Position numbers and translations under genes: made by a program. From contig NC_059399.1 in assembly GCF_905220565.1 (NCBI RefSeq), forward strand, positions 16,856,501-16,920,500: a stretch of DNA of 64,000 nt, given 5' to 3'. The DNA comes from Melitaea cinxia. Its lineage: Eukaryota; Arthropoda; Insecta; Lepidoptera; Nymphalidae. How positions within the stretch are numbered: the first letter of the stretch is position 1; every line of letters starts with the position of its first letter. The notes under the pieces are model-generated. The model was not told the origin of the DNA. It ran no database searches and worked only from the letters and a program-made list of their open reading frames with translations. This document shows positions 1-10,326 of this stretch, piece after piece.

Positions 1-1130
1 AACTAAGGACTAAATACACTGTACTTTTTTGTCTTATGAGTGTATTTGAGTGTATTTGACTTTCAATATTCTTTTAATTGTTAATTTTATTTTTTAATAT
101 TAATAAGCTAACATTGGTTACTTTTATAATTTCGATGGTTTCCAGTCAATGTATGATTCTCATAGTTATTACTGTACTATGCTGTCAGAGTATAAGTCTG
201 TAACAGATTTATATTTTTGGAACATTTTAAGACTATTTAAATGACCCACAATACTTTAAACCATAATCAAAAATTCTCTTGATTTAAGTAGCCTTAGAAG
301 TTTTGTTTGGTCGTTAGATAAAGAAAAAATCATCATCATCATTTCAGTCTATTGCATTCCACTGCTGGACATAGGCCTTGACAAGTTCGCGCCAAAAATG
401 GCGCGAACTCATAATTATGTTTTACCCATAGTCACCACGCTGGGCAGGCGGGTTGGTGACCGCAGGGCTAGCTTTGTCGCACCGAAAACGCTGCTGCCCG
501 TCTTCGGCCTGTGTATTTCAAAGCCAGCAGTTGGATGGTTATCCCGCCATCGGTCGGCATTTTAAGTTCCAAGGTGGTAGTGGAACTGTGTTATCGCTTA
601 GTCGCCTCTTACAACACCCACGGGAAGAGAGAGGGTGGCTATATACTTACTTGGCGTAACCAGACAGCAAAAAATAAAAAATATTCTTAAGTAAATAATT
701 ATATTTATTTAATTTGAAGTTTCCACCAATTAGGATTATAAATTCTAGTTCGAAGAATTGGTAAAAAATTAAACAAAAACTTAGAATTGAAGTTAACTCT
801 TCACAAAAAGCATATTCTTTTGGCCACCTTTTTTCGATGTAAATGTCATGTTATGTCACGTGCGATTTCATTTCGCACTCAATCGCAAATACACATATCG
901 CATATACCACACGATTATAATATTGACAAATTGTTGTTAAATTATTTTGATACAAAAAAAATCTATAAATTATTCATAAGAACTTGTCATCATATTAGAA
1001 AAAAATTCTATAGTTCTCATATTTATTTCTTTTATAAATGACTATGGGCACCACACAGTGGACTGCGATAGGCAGAAATGATGATGATGATGATGAGTTA
1101 AGATGACCTCTTGATTTTTCCTGAATAATA
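1..1130 (+). repeat. Left copy of a 1.1-1.3 kb direct repeat
   Basis: Matches 8527-9795 in the same orientation at high identity (about 95-97% over the stretches compared), including the embedded SINE-like copy. It may extend left of the window. The right copy carries about 115 extra bases near 9548-9665. Its position on both sides of block A suggests a recent duplication or rearrangement. Confidence 0.85.
331..674 (-). mobile_element. RTE-tailed SINE-like element, family A, near full length
   Basis: Read on the - strand it ends in the sequence '...gaggcctatgtccagcagtggactgcgataggctga' followed by (GATGAT)n, the 3' end typical of RTE-clade LINEs. About 300 bp of conserved non-coding sequence precede it, with landmarks 'ccacgggaagagagg', 'cgctgctgcccgtcttcggc' and 'ctgggcaggcgggttggtga' as seen on the + strand. 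This is the reference copy; other copies in the window share these landmarks. The apparent open frames inside it are not genes. Confidence 0.8.
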
Positions 1131-1139
1131 TTTTTCATT

Positions 1140-1566
1140 CCCCTAAATTATAAGGGGGGGAGGGGGGGGGGGATTGAGAAGGTTAGTTTGCGGGGTCAGC
1201 TAGTATATATGTAATATTTATGTGTATATTCTTATATAAGTAGTGGTGTGTATAATGGTATATTATGTGTAATATAATAATAATATATACAGGGTGTCCC
1301 AAAAAGTAGGGATAAGCGGAATCGGCGGAAGCGGAAGCGGGCGCTTATCACTACTTTTTGGGACACCCTGTATATAACAGGTATATTATATATAATATGT
1401 ATATATATATTAATTAAGTTTTATTTTCAAGAATCTGTATGTTGTCTACATTACTGCACTCTCTTAGCCTGCTATGTAACATTAGTTCTCACTATCACAG
1501 GTTGGTTGGAAGAGATCTCTTCTAGAGATAAGTCCACCGTTGCTAACTAAATTTATGTACAAATAA
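1140..1566 (+). repeat. Composite repeat also present at 63160-63968
   Basis: Helitron-like 3' end ('gtttgcggggtcagctagta'), an A/T-rich spacer and a 3' tail ('ggttggttggaagagatctc' ... 'aaatttatgtacaaataa') match the window's right end closely. The tail resembles RTE-type LINE 3' ends of insects. The short MITE (1290-1370) is inside this copy. Confidence 0.72.
1290..1370. mobile_element. 81-bp Tc1/mariner-type MITE with TA target duplication
   Basis: Left end 'cagggtgtcccaaaaagtag' and right end its reverse complement; arms of about 30 bp with one mismatch, flanked by TA at 1288-1289 and 1371-1372. The interior is only about 20 bp of GGC/GGA-rich sequence. A longer relative's right end occurs at about 63755-63786. 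Confidence 0.8.
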
Positions 1567-2159
1567 AAGTGAAAGTGATATAAAGAATATAATTTGTTTA
1601 TTTTTTAAATAATTTTATAATAGTGACATAACGTTGCTTGGTAAATATTTATTTACTGGTTTATATAAAAAATAATTTTCAAACTGTCACTAAAGAAAAA
1701 ATTATTATTGTGTATTTAATCTTTTTTTTTTTTTTAATTGAAGTCGCGGGTATGATCCAACTACGTTCAATCGTGTAGTAGTATTTAAAAATACCATTTA
1801 AGCCTAGACAATTGCATAATATTATCATCTTTAATACGTTGGCGCCCCCGAAAGTTCAAAACGTACAATTTAACAAACGTCTATTTAATAAAAAATTAAA
1901 TTGTTTTGTAAAAGAAGCGATATAATATTTTTTTATTTGCGATTACTTTTTCGTATTTTTTATTTATCCATTTTATTTACTTAAATATAACGTATTAATA
2001 TGTTATTTTTAAGTATTTTTTTAACTATTTTATGTTTTCAAACTCGAGACAATTGATCGCGATTACCTCGCGGTTAAAATCGTGTTTATCACGGCGTAAA
2101 ATCGTCTTAAACCTCAAAACCCGATAACAATACAAAATATATGATATATATATGGCATT

Positions 2160-3235
2160 ACCATAAACATGCCTATGGCGGCGGGTAGGCAAGGCGATCG
2201 ATGTCTTGCCGCCTTGCCACGGCCGGTATGGCCCAAGTAGTGGCCAGAATTTGGGCGCACGGATTGGACGTAGGGCTGGAGATATCGGAGGTCCTAGCCA
2301 TCCACGGACCCAGGTGAGCTCCACAATCCGGGACGTCAATAGTCGTTGGCACTAGCTTATAGTTTGTTGTATAGCACTTCCGGCGGCTAGCCTCTAAGCT
2401 TCTATCCACTGCCAGGACATTCAGACGTCTCCTGCCGAATTTCGAAAGACGCGGCGATAAATGTAGACGCCTTTACGTTAGAGTTGTGTGTGCAATGGCA
2501 CTCTATGGTGCATCGATTTGGGCGGATGTACTGTGTGCCAAAAATGTGCTATTGCTGTGGCGGCTGCAGTATGCTGCCACTCTGGGTCCAGCACGAGCAT
2601 ATCACACGGTGTCCTACACCGCATCGTGTCTTCTCGCCAGCAGCCCACCGCAGGAAATGCAGGCCGAAATCCTCGCAACGGTCTTCTAGCACACGAAGGA
2701 GGCGGACCTGAGGGAGGAACCAACCCATCCGCAAGAGGCCATGAGATGGAGGAGAGCGGCTCGCGATGATCTCTTTTGGAAGTGGTTGACCAGCTTGGAG
2801 AATCAAGAGGCGGGATCCAGATCCAGGGCCGGGAGCTGGTGACTGCGGTGGCTGAGTTGAAAGGAGACGCGGTACGATGTCGTTCCATTGTGCACATATT
2901 TTGACCGGGCACGGCTGTTTCAACCGCTTTGGTCGACAGTGATTAAAAATGGAAAGCAGTTTCCAACTTGTGCGAACGTCTAATGCCGCAGAAAGAAACG
3001 GCGGAACGGTAGTGAGAACAAGACCCAAACTCGCTCCCTAGTTGTCGAGGAAGGCGCGGTCGACGACGCAGGGTCTACCTGACCAATCTGGCGACGTAAC
3101 GCCAGACCAGCCAGCGATAGATCGGGGGATGATCGTCTGCATTGCACGGTCCCGAGAAGGGAAGTGACCTCTGTGTTCGTGGGAGCCTCTCAAGTGTTGC
3201 TAATCGCAACGAGCTTATTATATTAATAACGCCGT
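2160..3235 (+). mobile_element. R1-clade non-LTR retrotransposon fragment (ORF2 C-terminal part, decayed)
   Basis: Reading + strand frames gives R1-type ORF2 sequence after the reverse transcriptase core: VVCAMALYGASIWAD at about 2480-2530, then sequence resembling the R1 region 'AYHTVSYTASCLLASSPP', followed by stops and frameshifts. GC content is higher than the surroundings. It interrupts block A and is absent from block B. Confidence 0.68.
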
Positions 3236-3239
3236 AGCG

Positions 3240-3372
3240 TTGTTTCTTAATTATTTGATGTGGTACTAATCTGTTTCTTAGACTAGTAGGCCTGTTTGGT
3301 CCCTATTTAGACAGTCGATATGAAGAAGTAAGCTCTAGTCATTCGTCGGAGCTGACACACACACACTTTTTT
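3240..3372 (+). repeat. Family F repeat, 3' portion
   Basis: 'cttagactagtaggcctgtt' to 'gtcggagctgacacacacac' matches the end of 57305-57552 and the start (reversed) of 19318-19625. Confidence 0.6.
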
Positions 3373-3739
3373 ATTAATAATATCATTGTGATATCATTTC
3401 ACTTTCTTAAACATTGTGTGGTTTTAATTTAATGTTATTATTTAGCTCAACCGTGATTTGTGTGTGGTTTTACATTTCCATAAAGTATTCTATTTTCAGT
3501 GTTAATAAATTACAACGTATATTATTCCTTAAATAATTATATTTACTTTAGCTGGTTATATGAAATTAAACATAACACATTTTACAACTAATAAGGAAAT
3601 TAAATAAAATCAACGGAACTCTAAAACGTTACCTATTAAAAAAAAAGGTCAATATAAGGTTAAGCTATAATCTGTTTTAACATATCGACTAAAAATTACA
3701 ATTGTAGCGCGTAAGTCCACATAGTCACTTTTGTTCGAA

Positions 3740-3800
3740 ATGACGAGCTTGACACATACTTTATATGATGTGTATACTTACATAACAGAAGATTTGGCCT
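3740..3800 (+). other. Isolated copy of the ELOVL-B first coding exon (orphan exon or alternative start)
   Basis: An ATG at 3740 opens 20 codons plus one base and ends in an intact GTAAGT donor at 3801. By eye 54 of 61 bases match the first coding exon of ELOVL-B (51180-51240); the peptide MTSLTHTLYDVYTYITEDLA differs at four positions. There is no stop or frameshift and the phase is unchanged. No matching exon 2 follows in the next 8 kb, and the next compatible exons are those of ELOVL-A (12535-12600 or 23465). Splicing to either would be in frame. It is either an alternative, copied first exon for ELOVL-A or a relic of a partial duplication. Confidence 0.75.
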
Positions 3801-3965
3801 GTAAGTAATATTTTAGTAACAAAAGTAGCATATAAATAGTACTTAATAAATAGTGTTGCTTTATTCGAATCAAATCAATAATTATTTTATTCAAATAGGC
3901 TTCAAAAGCACCTACGAATCGGAATTTTACAAATTGAAATTTTAAAGCGATTCTTATTTTTAATA

Positions 3966-4392
3966 ATGTGTTTGCAGGCAAATGAAAGTAACCGACTTCA
4001 ATTCTATTGACCGGTAATACATCGTAGGAAGATGAAAAAATAGTCAAGTAAATACGCATTATCAAAGATTACTCCAAAAGTTGTAATCAGATCTCGATGA
4101 AATTTAAATGTGACCATATAATAAACATCAGCTTTCGATTAAACTAAAAATCATTAAAATCGGTACATCCAGTAAAAAATTATGCAGATTTTCGAGAATT
4201 CCTCTCGATTTCTCTGGGATCCCTTCATCAAATCCTGGTTTCCTTATCATGGTACCATACTGGGCATATCTTCTTTTTAACAAAAAAGAATTATCGAAAT
4301 CGGTTCATAAACGACGAAGTTATTCCCGAACATACATAAAAAAATGTATACGGTCGAATTAAGTAACCTCCTCCTTTTTTGAAATCGGTTAA
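3966..4392 (-). mobile_element. MITE-like element, family D
   Basis: Reverse copy ('gtaaccgacttcaattctat' ... 'ttgaaatcggttaaaa') inserted 165 bp after the orphan ELOVL exon; absent from the matching intron of ELOVL-B. Confidence 0.65.
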
Positions 4393-5074
4393 AAATTCAT
4401 CGTTCAGCCCATATTATAAATGAGACGAGTTAACTTGTTACAGTTAATTATAATGAAACAACTTTTTCGGGTTTTATCGAGGTTTATAAAGTTTTTTATG
4501 GTTGCTTTAAAGTACCCGATACGTCGGATGCTTTACAGCAACCACTTCACGGGAGGACCGTGATGGGTTATTTACAGTTAAGTTGAGATATTTGTCAGAA
4601 GTTCAGTACTTGCAGAACTTACGCTGACCGGACTAAAACAAAAAAAAAGCCAAAAAAGACAACGGAAAATCCGCTGTAGGGTTTTTCTTTTACAAGAGGT
4701 TTACTTATAAGGATCATTTTAAATATTTGACATTATTATTGTAAAATAATTAAGAATCGAATCGAATTTTAAAATGTATTTAGTTTTTAAAGTTTGAAAT
4801 AGCACAACTAAAAATAATTGTGGGCGAAAAATTGTTTGAGTTTCGTTGGTTTCTGTCCACAAAAATTTTTTACGTAGTATGAAACGAAGTTAGAACTGTG
4901 TTTTCTATATTCTTTTACTTTCACTATATTTTAAACTTTTTACTTAAAATTCTCGCGAAGAAAACCATTAACACGATCCAATTGATCCCTTTAGTTTCTA
5001 ATTAAAGCGAATTTAAGATTATTAGGCGATTTACAGGAAAGTCAATAAATTATACCATTTCTGTCATATATTTT

Positions 5075-5245
5075 TTTTTAATTTTCGAAAATCGATTAAT
5101 CTCCCCCACCCCCTATAACATGGGGTATGAAAAAAAGATGTTGGCCGATTCTTAGACCACCTACCTGATGTGCACACAAAACGGTCCAGTTGTTTCGGAA
5201 GAGTATTGTAACTCACATTTCGACACGAGAATTTTATATATAATT
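5075..5245 (-). mobile_element. Helitron-like fragment
   Basis: Reverse of the same family ('cgacacgagaattttatata' at its left end). Inserted in block A. Confidence 0.45.
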
Positions 5246-5586
5246 ATATTCTAGGAAGTAATAAAATAATTAAATATTATTAGGGTAAATAATAGTAATC
5301 AAAATCACCAGCAAAAGTCAAATTGATAACCGTCACCATTTTTAAAGTCGGCTAAAACTAAGCTAGCATTCCTTAATATTGATTTAAAATATTTCGTAGC
5401 AAGTAGTGTCAATGTCAGTCACAATAATTAATGCCTTTACGTGCAAATTTTATTCATATATTCAAATGAAAACTAACTGTGAAATAAATAGTAAATACAT
5501 TAAACTATAAATTAAAACTAAAATGGTAAATCGGTACCGGTAAGTTAATAACTACTAAAACTAAATACAATTTAAGACACAAAGAT

Positions 5587-5745
5587 ATATTTAAGCTAGT
5601 TAGTGTGCGTACAAAGTGTGGTAAGAAAACAATATTGTTTGAGGGAGTGCAGCTATATAATAATTTGCCAAATCATGTTGAAAGTTTGGACAGTAGGAGT
5701 ATTTTTAAATCAAAATCAAAAGAACACGTATACTATACAGTGTAA
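5587..5745 (+). pseudogene. CR1/Jockey-type LINE ORF2 C-terminal remnant
   Basis: One frame reads through FKLVSVRTKCGKKTILFEG, then LYNNLPNHVESLDSRSIFK and ends in TAA at 5743. This is the common C-terminal end of insect CR1/Jockey-like ORF2 proteins. 5' truncated; absent from block B. Confidence 0.65.
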
Positions 5746-5955
5746 TTGTAAATGTTTTAATTTAGCGTTCCAGAGGTAAAAATTGTTACATCCTATTACA
5801 GTATATTGATCTCATTATGAGTGATTATTAAATTAAAAAAAGTCATAAGATCAACTAATAATTATTATTCTAAGCTGATTAATGTTATACGTCAATTTCG
5901 TAATTAATTTACATACAAAAGACATTACTAAAGCATAGCAGTACTTATTATTTGC

Positions 5956-7080
5956 AAATCATCACAATCAAAACTTTAAGGTATCAATAAATTTATTAGG
6001 CTTTAGTTGGATTATTGAACGATAGATAGTGTTTACCGCGAGTAAGTGACACAGTATTACCTATTTAATTTGTTCGAGTGTGTTGTTTTATCACTCTCTG
6101 TTAAGAATTTATGTTTTAATAGCATTATTTATTATTTTATTTTTATTTTTTATTTTTATAAAATAATAGATCTACAGTGTATCACCCGGAATTCCATTCA
6201 AGAGATCTCCCCCCCCCCCCGAGTTTTCATGTAGTAATTAAGTATGGTTTAATCAGGTGACGTCCGGGCATATGTGTGATAGTGTTGTTACTTGTGAGTT
6301 TAAAAAGCACCATATTTGAATATAGCTCGAAAAAGAGTTTGATTTTTCTCGCAAATACTGACTACTGGCAAAAGCCTAAGACCTACCCCACCCCTGTGAC
6401 CAAGCGTAGTATTTTAAAGATCCCTGATCCACTTGAACGAGTCACAGTTACGTTCTCAAATTCTTATTTTCCTTTATTCGAATATTATTTTTTCTCACCA
6501 ATATAAGGTCAACAGTAGTATGAGTTTGAAGGCTATATAATTCTAAGACAATCGCTAGAGCCACATAAGAAATTAAGATGACAACCGACCTTAGAATCAA
6601 GTAGTCCGATTAAACTTTGCAGGGGATTTAGAATACCTAAAACACTCAAGGGAATGTTACTCTTATTTTATAATATTTTTTTCTCACTTACCAATAAGTT
6701 ACTAATAGATTAAAAAGTACATAATTGTTTATGATATAACTTTTAAATGTATCGCAAAAGCATTTAACTCAATTATAACCAAAATGAAGCAATTCCCATT
6801 TGAAAGCCACAAACAAAGGAATCCAAGAGGATTCTGATGCTGATACAAATGGCCTTAACATTTTAAATTTTACAATCATCAATATGTTAATTTGTTTCTA
6901 TACTTTTTTTTAGAAGAGAAAAGAAATGGAAATAAATCTGTGATAAGAAATTACAATTATTAACATAGTAACTGAAAATATATACTATAAATATATTTAT
7001 TGAGTCATTATACGGGTATTTATTGCATTCGAACAATTGATACCAAAGAATGTGTGCATGGTCATACATATTCTAATTAA
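5956..7080. other. AT-rich stretch, nothing recognised
   Basis: Intergenic upstream of ELOVL-A. Short open frames (about 60-76 codons) have low-complexity composition and no motif. Confidence 0.5.
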
Positions 7081-7560
7081 AAATCCCACCAAAAACATTT
7101 TCATGTAAAATGTTGCCAAGACGAGATCATATGGCTCGCACTGTCAAAAAGTTATCAGATCTCATGTAGAGCCAAGCTTCTAACTCTACACGCCCTAACT
7201 CTACAAGCCCTAACTTCACAAACCCTACACCTTAGTCAAAACATGTGGCTTGGCCGTTTCGTTACTACCGGCCGATGTTGTAGATGACAACTGCTGGTGA
7301 GGTGGACTACTGCTGCTGGCGATACTGCCCCCTGCCTCTTCATTTTGGCCCCGTCGCGGGACAGCACGGCTGGTCAGTTGGTAACGGCCAAGCCACATGT
7401 TTTGACTAAGGTGTAGGGTTTGTGAAGTTAGGGCTTGTAGAGTTAGGGCGTGTAGAGTTAGAAGCTTGGCTCTACATGAGACCTGATAACTTTTTGACAG
7501 TGCGAGCCATATGATCTCGTCTTGGCAACATTTTACATGAAAATGTTTTTGGTGGGATTT
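7081..7560. mobile_element. Foldback element: 178-bp near-perfect inverted repeats around a 124-bp loop
   Basis: Arms 7081-7258 and 7383-7560 are reverse complements with one mismatch seen (…cagAtctc… against …caggtctc…). The outer end is 'aaatcccaccaaaaacattt'. The arms contain internal 'ctaactctac' / 'ccctaact' repeats. No transposase is present. The 130-codon minus-strand open frame crossing it (7617-7225) follows from the symmetry and is not a credible gene. Confidence 0.85.
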
Positions 7561-8235
7561 CACTTCTTTTTGTAAGTTGCTTATGACAATATTATAGATG
7601 CATTTTACCTCCGACACATTTTATACCATAAATATCATCCAATTTTCACCATATTCGGTTCAAGCACGCTGTTTTTGATTTTATGTCTAACTGATATGCA
7701 AACGGTGATCTCCGCCAAAACTTAAAAACCAAAATTACAAAATGTAAATTTTCGACATAAACTAATAACCGATTTCAATTTTTTAATGTATTTTATTATT
7801 ATTATTATTTATAACAAGGCGTAACAAGGAGTCCCTATATCAATTTTCAGACTTCTAGCATCAAAATTTGCGGAAGTCTCATACAAACTTCCATCCCCTA
7901 GTTTAAGGGGTTGGGGGGTAAAAGTTCCAAGTTTTAGATTTTTTTTGTTGTTTGTGTACTAATACTAGCTTATGTACCAAATTTCAGCTTTCTGGGACTT
8001 TAGGAAGTACTCTAAGAATTTTGATGATCATCAGTGAGTGACGAAATCGGGGTTTTTTAGATATCAATAAAATCTAAAGTATAAGAGCTATGCAATTGAA
8101 ACTTTATACGTTTAATAAGTTCACTATTGAAATCATATTCCCAGAATTCTATTTATCTGGTATAATCCAAACCCAAGTTATGAGGGTTCAAAAAAACGAC
8201 GAAGCACTTCGAGAAAAGATAGGTAGTGCTTTTCG
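7561..8235. other. Probable old transposon remains
   Basis: Contains 'ccctagtttaaggggttggg', a pattern common in dispersed elements, but no termini or coding sequence could be set. Confidence 0.4.
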
Positions 8236-8262
8236 TTTTTTTTTTTTTTTTTTTTTTTTCTC
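8236..8262. repeat. Poly-T tract
   Basis: A run of about 22 T following 'gcttttcg'; may be the A-tail of a minus-strand retroposon. Confidence 0.6.
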
Positions 8263-8846
8263 GTCTTGGCGGGGGCACTACCGTGCCCCCAGATAAAATG
8301 CAAACCCTTTAAAATTGATTATAATATTATGTACATATAATGAAATACAATTGATAAGAAATAAGATATGGAATGCGAATTTGTTTTTGTATTTATTTAT
8401 GGAGTACGAGCGACTTATCCGCTTAGTGACAACAATTAGCAACGAAGACGCATACATATAAACAACAGAAAGCAAAAAACTGAAGTGGGTTCCAAAAATT
8501 CACAGACATCAAGTACGTACCTAAGAAAACTAAGCGCTAAATACATTGTGCTTTTTTGTCTTATGAGTGTATTTGACTTTCAATATTCTTTTAATTGTTA
8601 ATTTTATTTTTTAATATTAATAAGGTAACGTTGGTTACTTTTATTATTTCGATGGTTTCCAGTCAATGTATGATTCTCATAGTTATTACTGCACTATGCT
8701 GTCAGAGTATCAGTCTGTAACAGATTTATATTTTTGGAACATTTTAAGACTATTTAAATAACCCACAATACTTTAAACCATAATCAAAAATTCTCTTGAT
8801 TTAAGTAGGCTAAGAAGTTTTGTTTGGTCGTTAGATAAAGAAAAAA

Positions 8847-9186
8847 TCATCATCACTTCAGTCTATTGCATTCCACTGCTGGACATAGGCCTTTACAAGT
8901 TCGTACCAAAAATGACGTGAACTCTATATGTTTTACCCATAGTCACCACGCTGGGCAGGCGGGTTGGTGACCGCAGGGCTGGCTTTGTCGCACCGAAAAC
9001 GCTGCTGCCCGTCTTTGGCCTGTGTATTTCAAAGCCAGCAGTTGGATGGTTATCCCGCCATCGGTCGGCTTTTTAAGTTCCAAGGTGGTAGTGGAACTGT
9101 GTCATCGCTTAGTCGCCTCTTACGATACCCACGGGAAGAGAGGGCGTGGCGATATACTTACTGGCGTAACCAGACAGCAAAAAAAT
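8847..9186 (-). mobile_element. RTE-tailed SINE-like element, family A, near full length
   Basis: Same landmarks and tail as 331-674. It is a passenger of the large direct repeat, so it is not an independent insertion. Confidence 0.8.
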
Positions 9187-9645
9187 AAAAAATATTCTTA
9201 AGTAAATAATTATATTTATTTAGCGTGAAGTTTCCACCAATTCTGAATATAAATTCTAGTTTGAAGAATTGGTAAAAAATTAAACAAAAACTTTAAATTG
9301 AAGTTAACTCTTCATAAAAAGCATATTCTTTTGGCCACCTTTTTTCGATGTAAATGTCATGTTATGTCACGTGCGATTTCATTTCACACTCAATCGCAAA
9401 TACACTCGCATATACCACACGGTTATTTTTTAATATTGACAAAGTTTTGTCAAATTATTTTGATACAAAAAAATCTATAAATTATTCATAAGAACTCATC
9501 ATCATATTAGAAAAAAATTCTATAGTTTTCATATTTACTTCTTTTATAAAATTAAATGATTAGTCGTTATATTGATCTCCGGTAAAATGTAATCGTAGTC
9601 GTAGCTTGAACTAAGTATTCTAACTAATATTATTCATTTAAGATG

Positions 9646-9730
9646 ACGGTCACGAACCCGCCTGCCCAGTGTGATAACTATGGGCATCACACAGTGGACT
9701 GCGATAGGCTGAAATGATGATGATGATGAG
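9646..9730 (+). mobile_element. Family A 3' fragment
   Basis: Contains 'cgaacccgcctgcccagtgt' and the RTE-like end with (ATG)n, but the segment in between is deleted. The left direct repeat keeps a shorter version at about 1038-1105. Confidence 0.65.
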
Positions 9731-10099
9731 TTAAGATGAACATATATGGATCATTATCATCTATAGCCACACCTCTAGATTTTTCCTGAATAATTTACAC
9801 GATACGTCATAAAACCGGTGTGTTGTCAATGATCAGTTAGAATGTGTAGAACAGTGATAGTTTCATTAATGTTCAGTGATAATTTCATTAATTCAGTGAT
9901 AGTTTTGATTCCCAATATATATAGTGATTAAAAGTAAAACAAATGATTGTGGAATCGTGATGTCCTATCGTTCGATTATTTCGGACTTAAGTATATTACA
10001 AATTTAAGCTACTGTACTGACTGTACTGAGACTAAATTTCAAGTTTGTATTAATTTAAAAAAAAAATGGAATTTTAATATTTATTTTAATTATTAATTT

Positions 10100-10326
10100 C
10101 AATTATTGTAATATTGATTGAATTTTAGTATTGAATTTGGTGATGATTTTAATTTTAGGTTTGATTGAATTTGATATTGATTATTGATTTTGATTTTAGT
10201 GTTGTTTGATTGGATTTTGATTTGGTATAATTTCTTTTGTCACAATTGTTGAAACTAACATAGCTTGGGAAAAGAATGGACAAAAATATGGACATATGTC
10301 TGAAATAAATTATTATTATTATTATC
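10100..10326 (+). mobile_element. LINE 3' tail with T/G-rich region
   Basis: T/G-rich low-complexity sequence followed by 'tatggacatatgtctgaaat' and (ATT)n, a frequent CR1/Jockey LINE terminus. Confidence 0.45.

Larger units (their letters stand above)
1600..5955 (+). repeat. Segmental duplicate block A (promoter + exon 1 of ELOVL-B type)
   Basis: Stretches at about 1600-2130, 3520-3830, 4575-4750, 5320-5510 and 5830-5955 align in the same order and orientation with 48440-48880, 50985-51260, 51500-51690, 51690-52010 and 52230-52365. Landmarks are the 'tttaatacgttggcgcccccgaaag' region near 1832 (match near 48594) and the exon at 3740. Segments between the matches are later insertions (R1 LINE, MITE D, Helitron-like, LINE end). 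A short further match, 8298-8347 against 52577-52626, suggests the original block ran further right. Identity is roughly 80% by eye. Confidence 0.75.
8527..9795 (+). repeat. Right copy of the 1.1-1.3 kb direct repeat
   Basis: Counterpart of 1-1130. Begins with 'aactaagcgctaaatacatt' and ends around 'atttttcctgaataat', where both copies diverge. It contains its own copy of the SINE-like element (8847-9186) and a short RTE-tail fragment at 9646-9730. Confidence 0.85.

Noticed and set aside
453..659. Open frame of 68 codons, repeated at 8964-9188 and in similar form at 35671-35916, 44096-44473 and 50578-50240
   Set aside because: All lie in the non-coding family A SINE-like element. The frames are broken differently in each copy.
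2478..3028. Minus-strand open frames of 144 and 159 codons
   Set aside because: The plus strand carries the decayed R1-clade ORF2; the minus frames are shadows of its GC-rich codons.
7225..7617. 130-codon minus-strand open frame
   Set aside because: It crosses a palindrome arm and loop of the foldback element, has low-complexity composition and no family resemblance.
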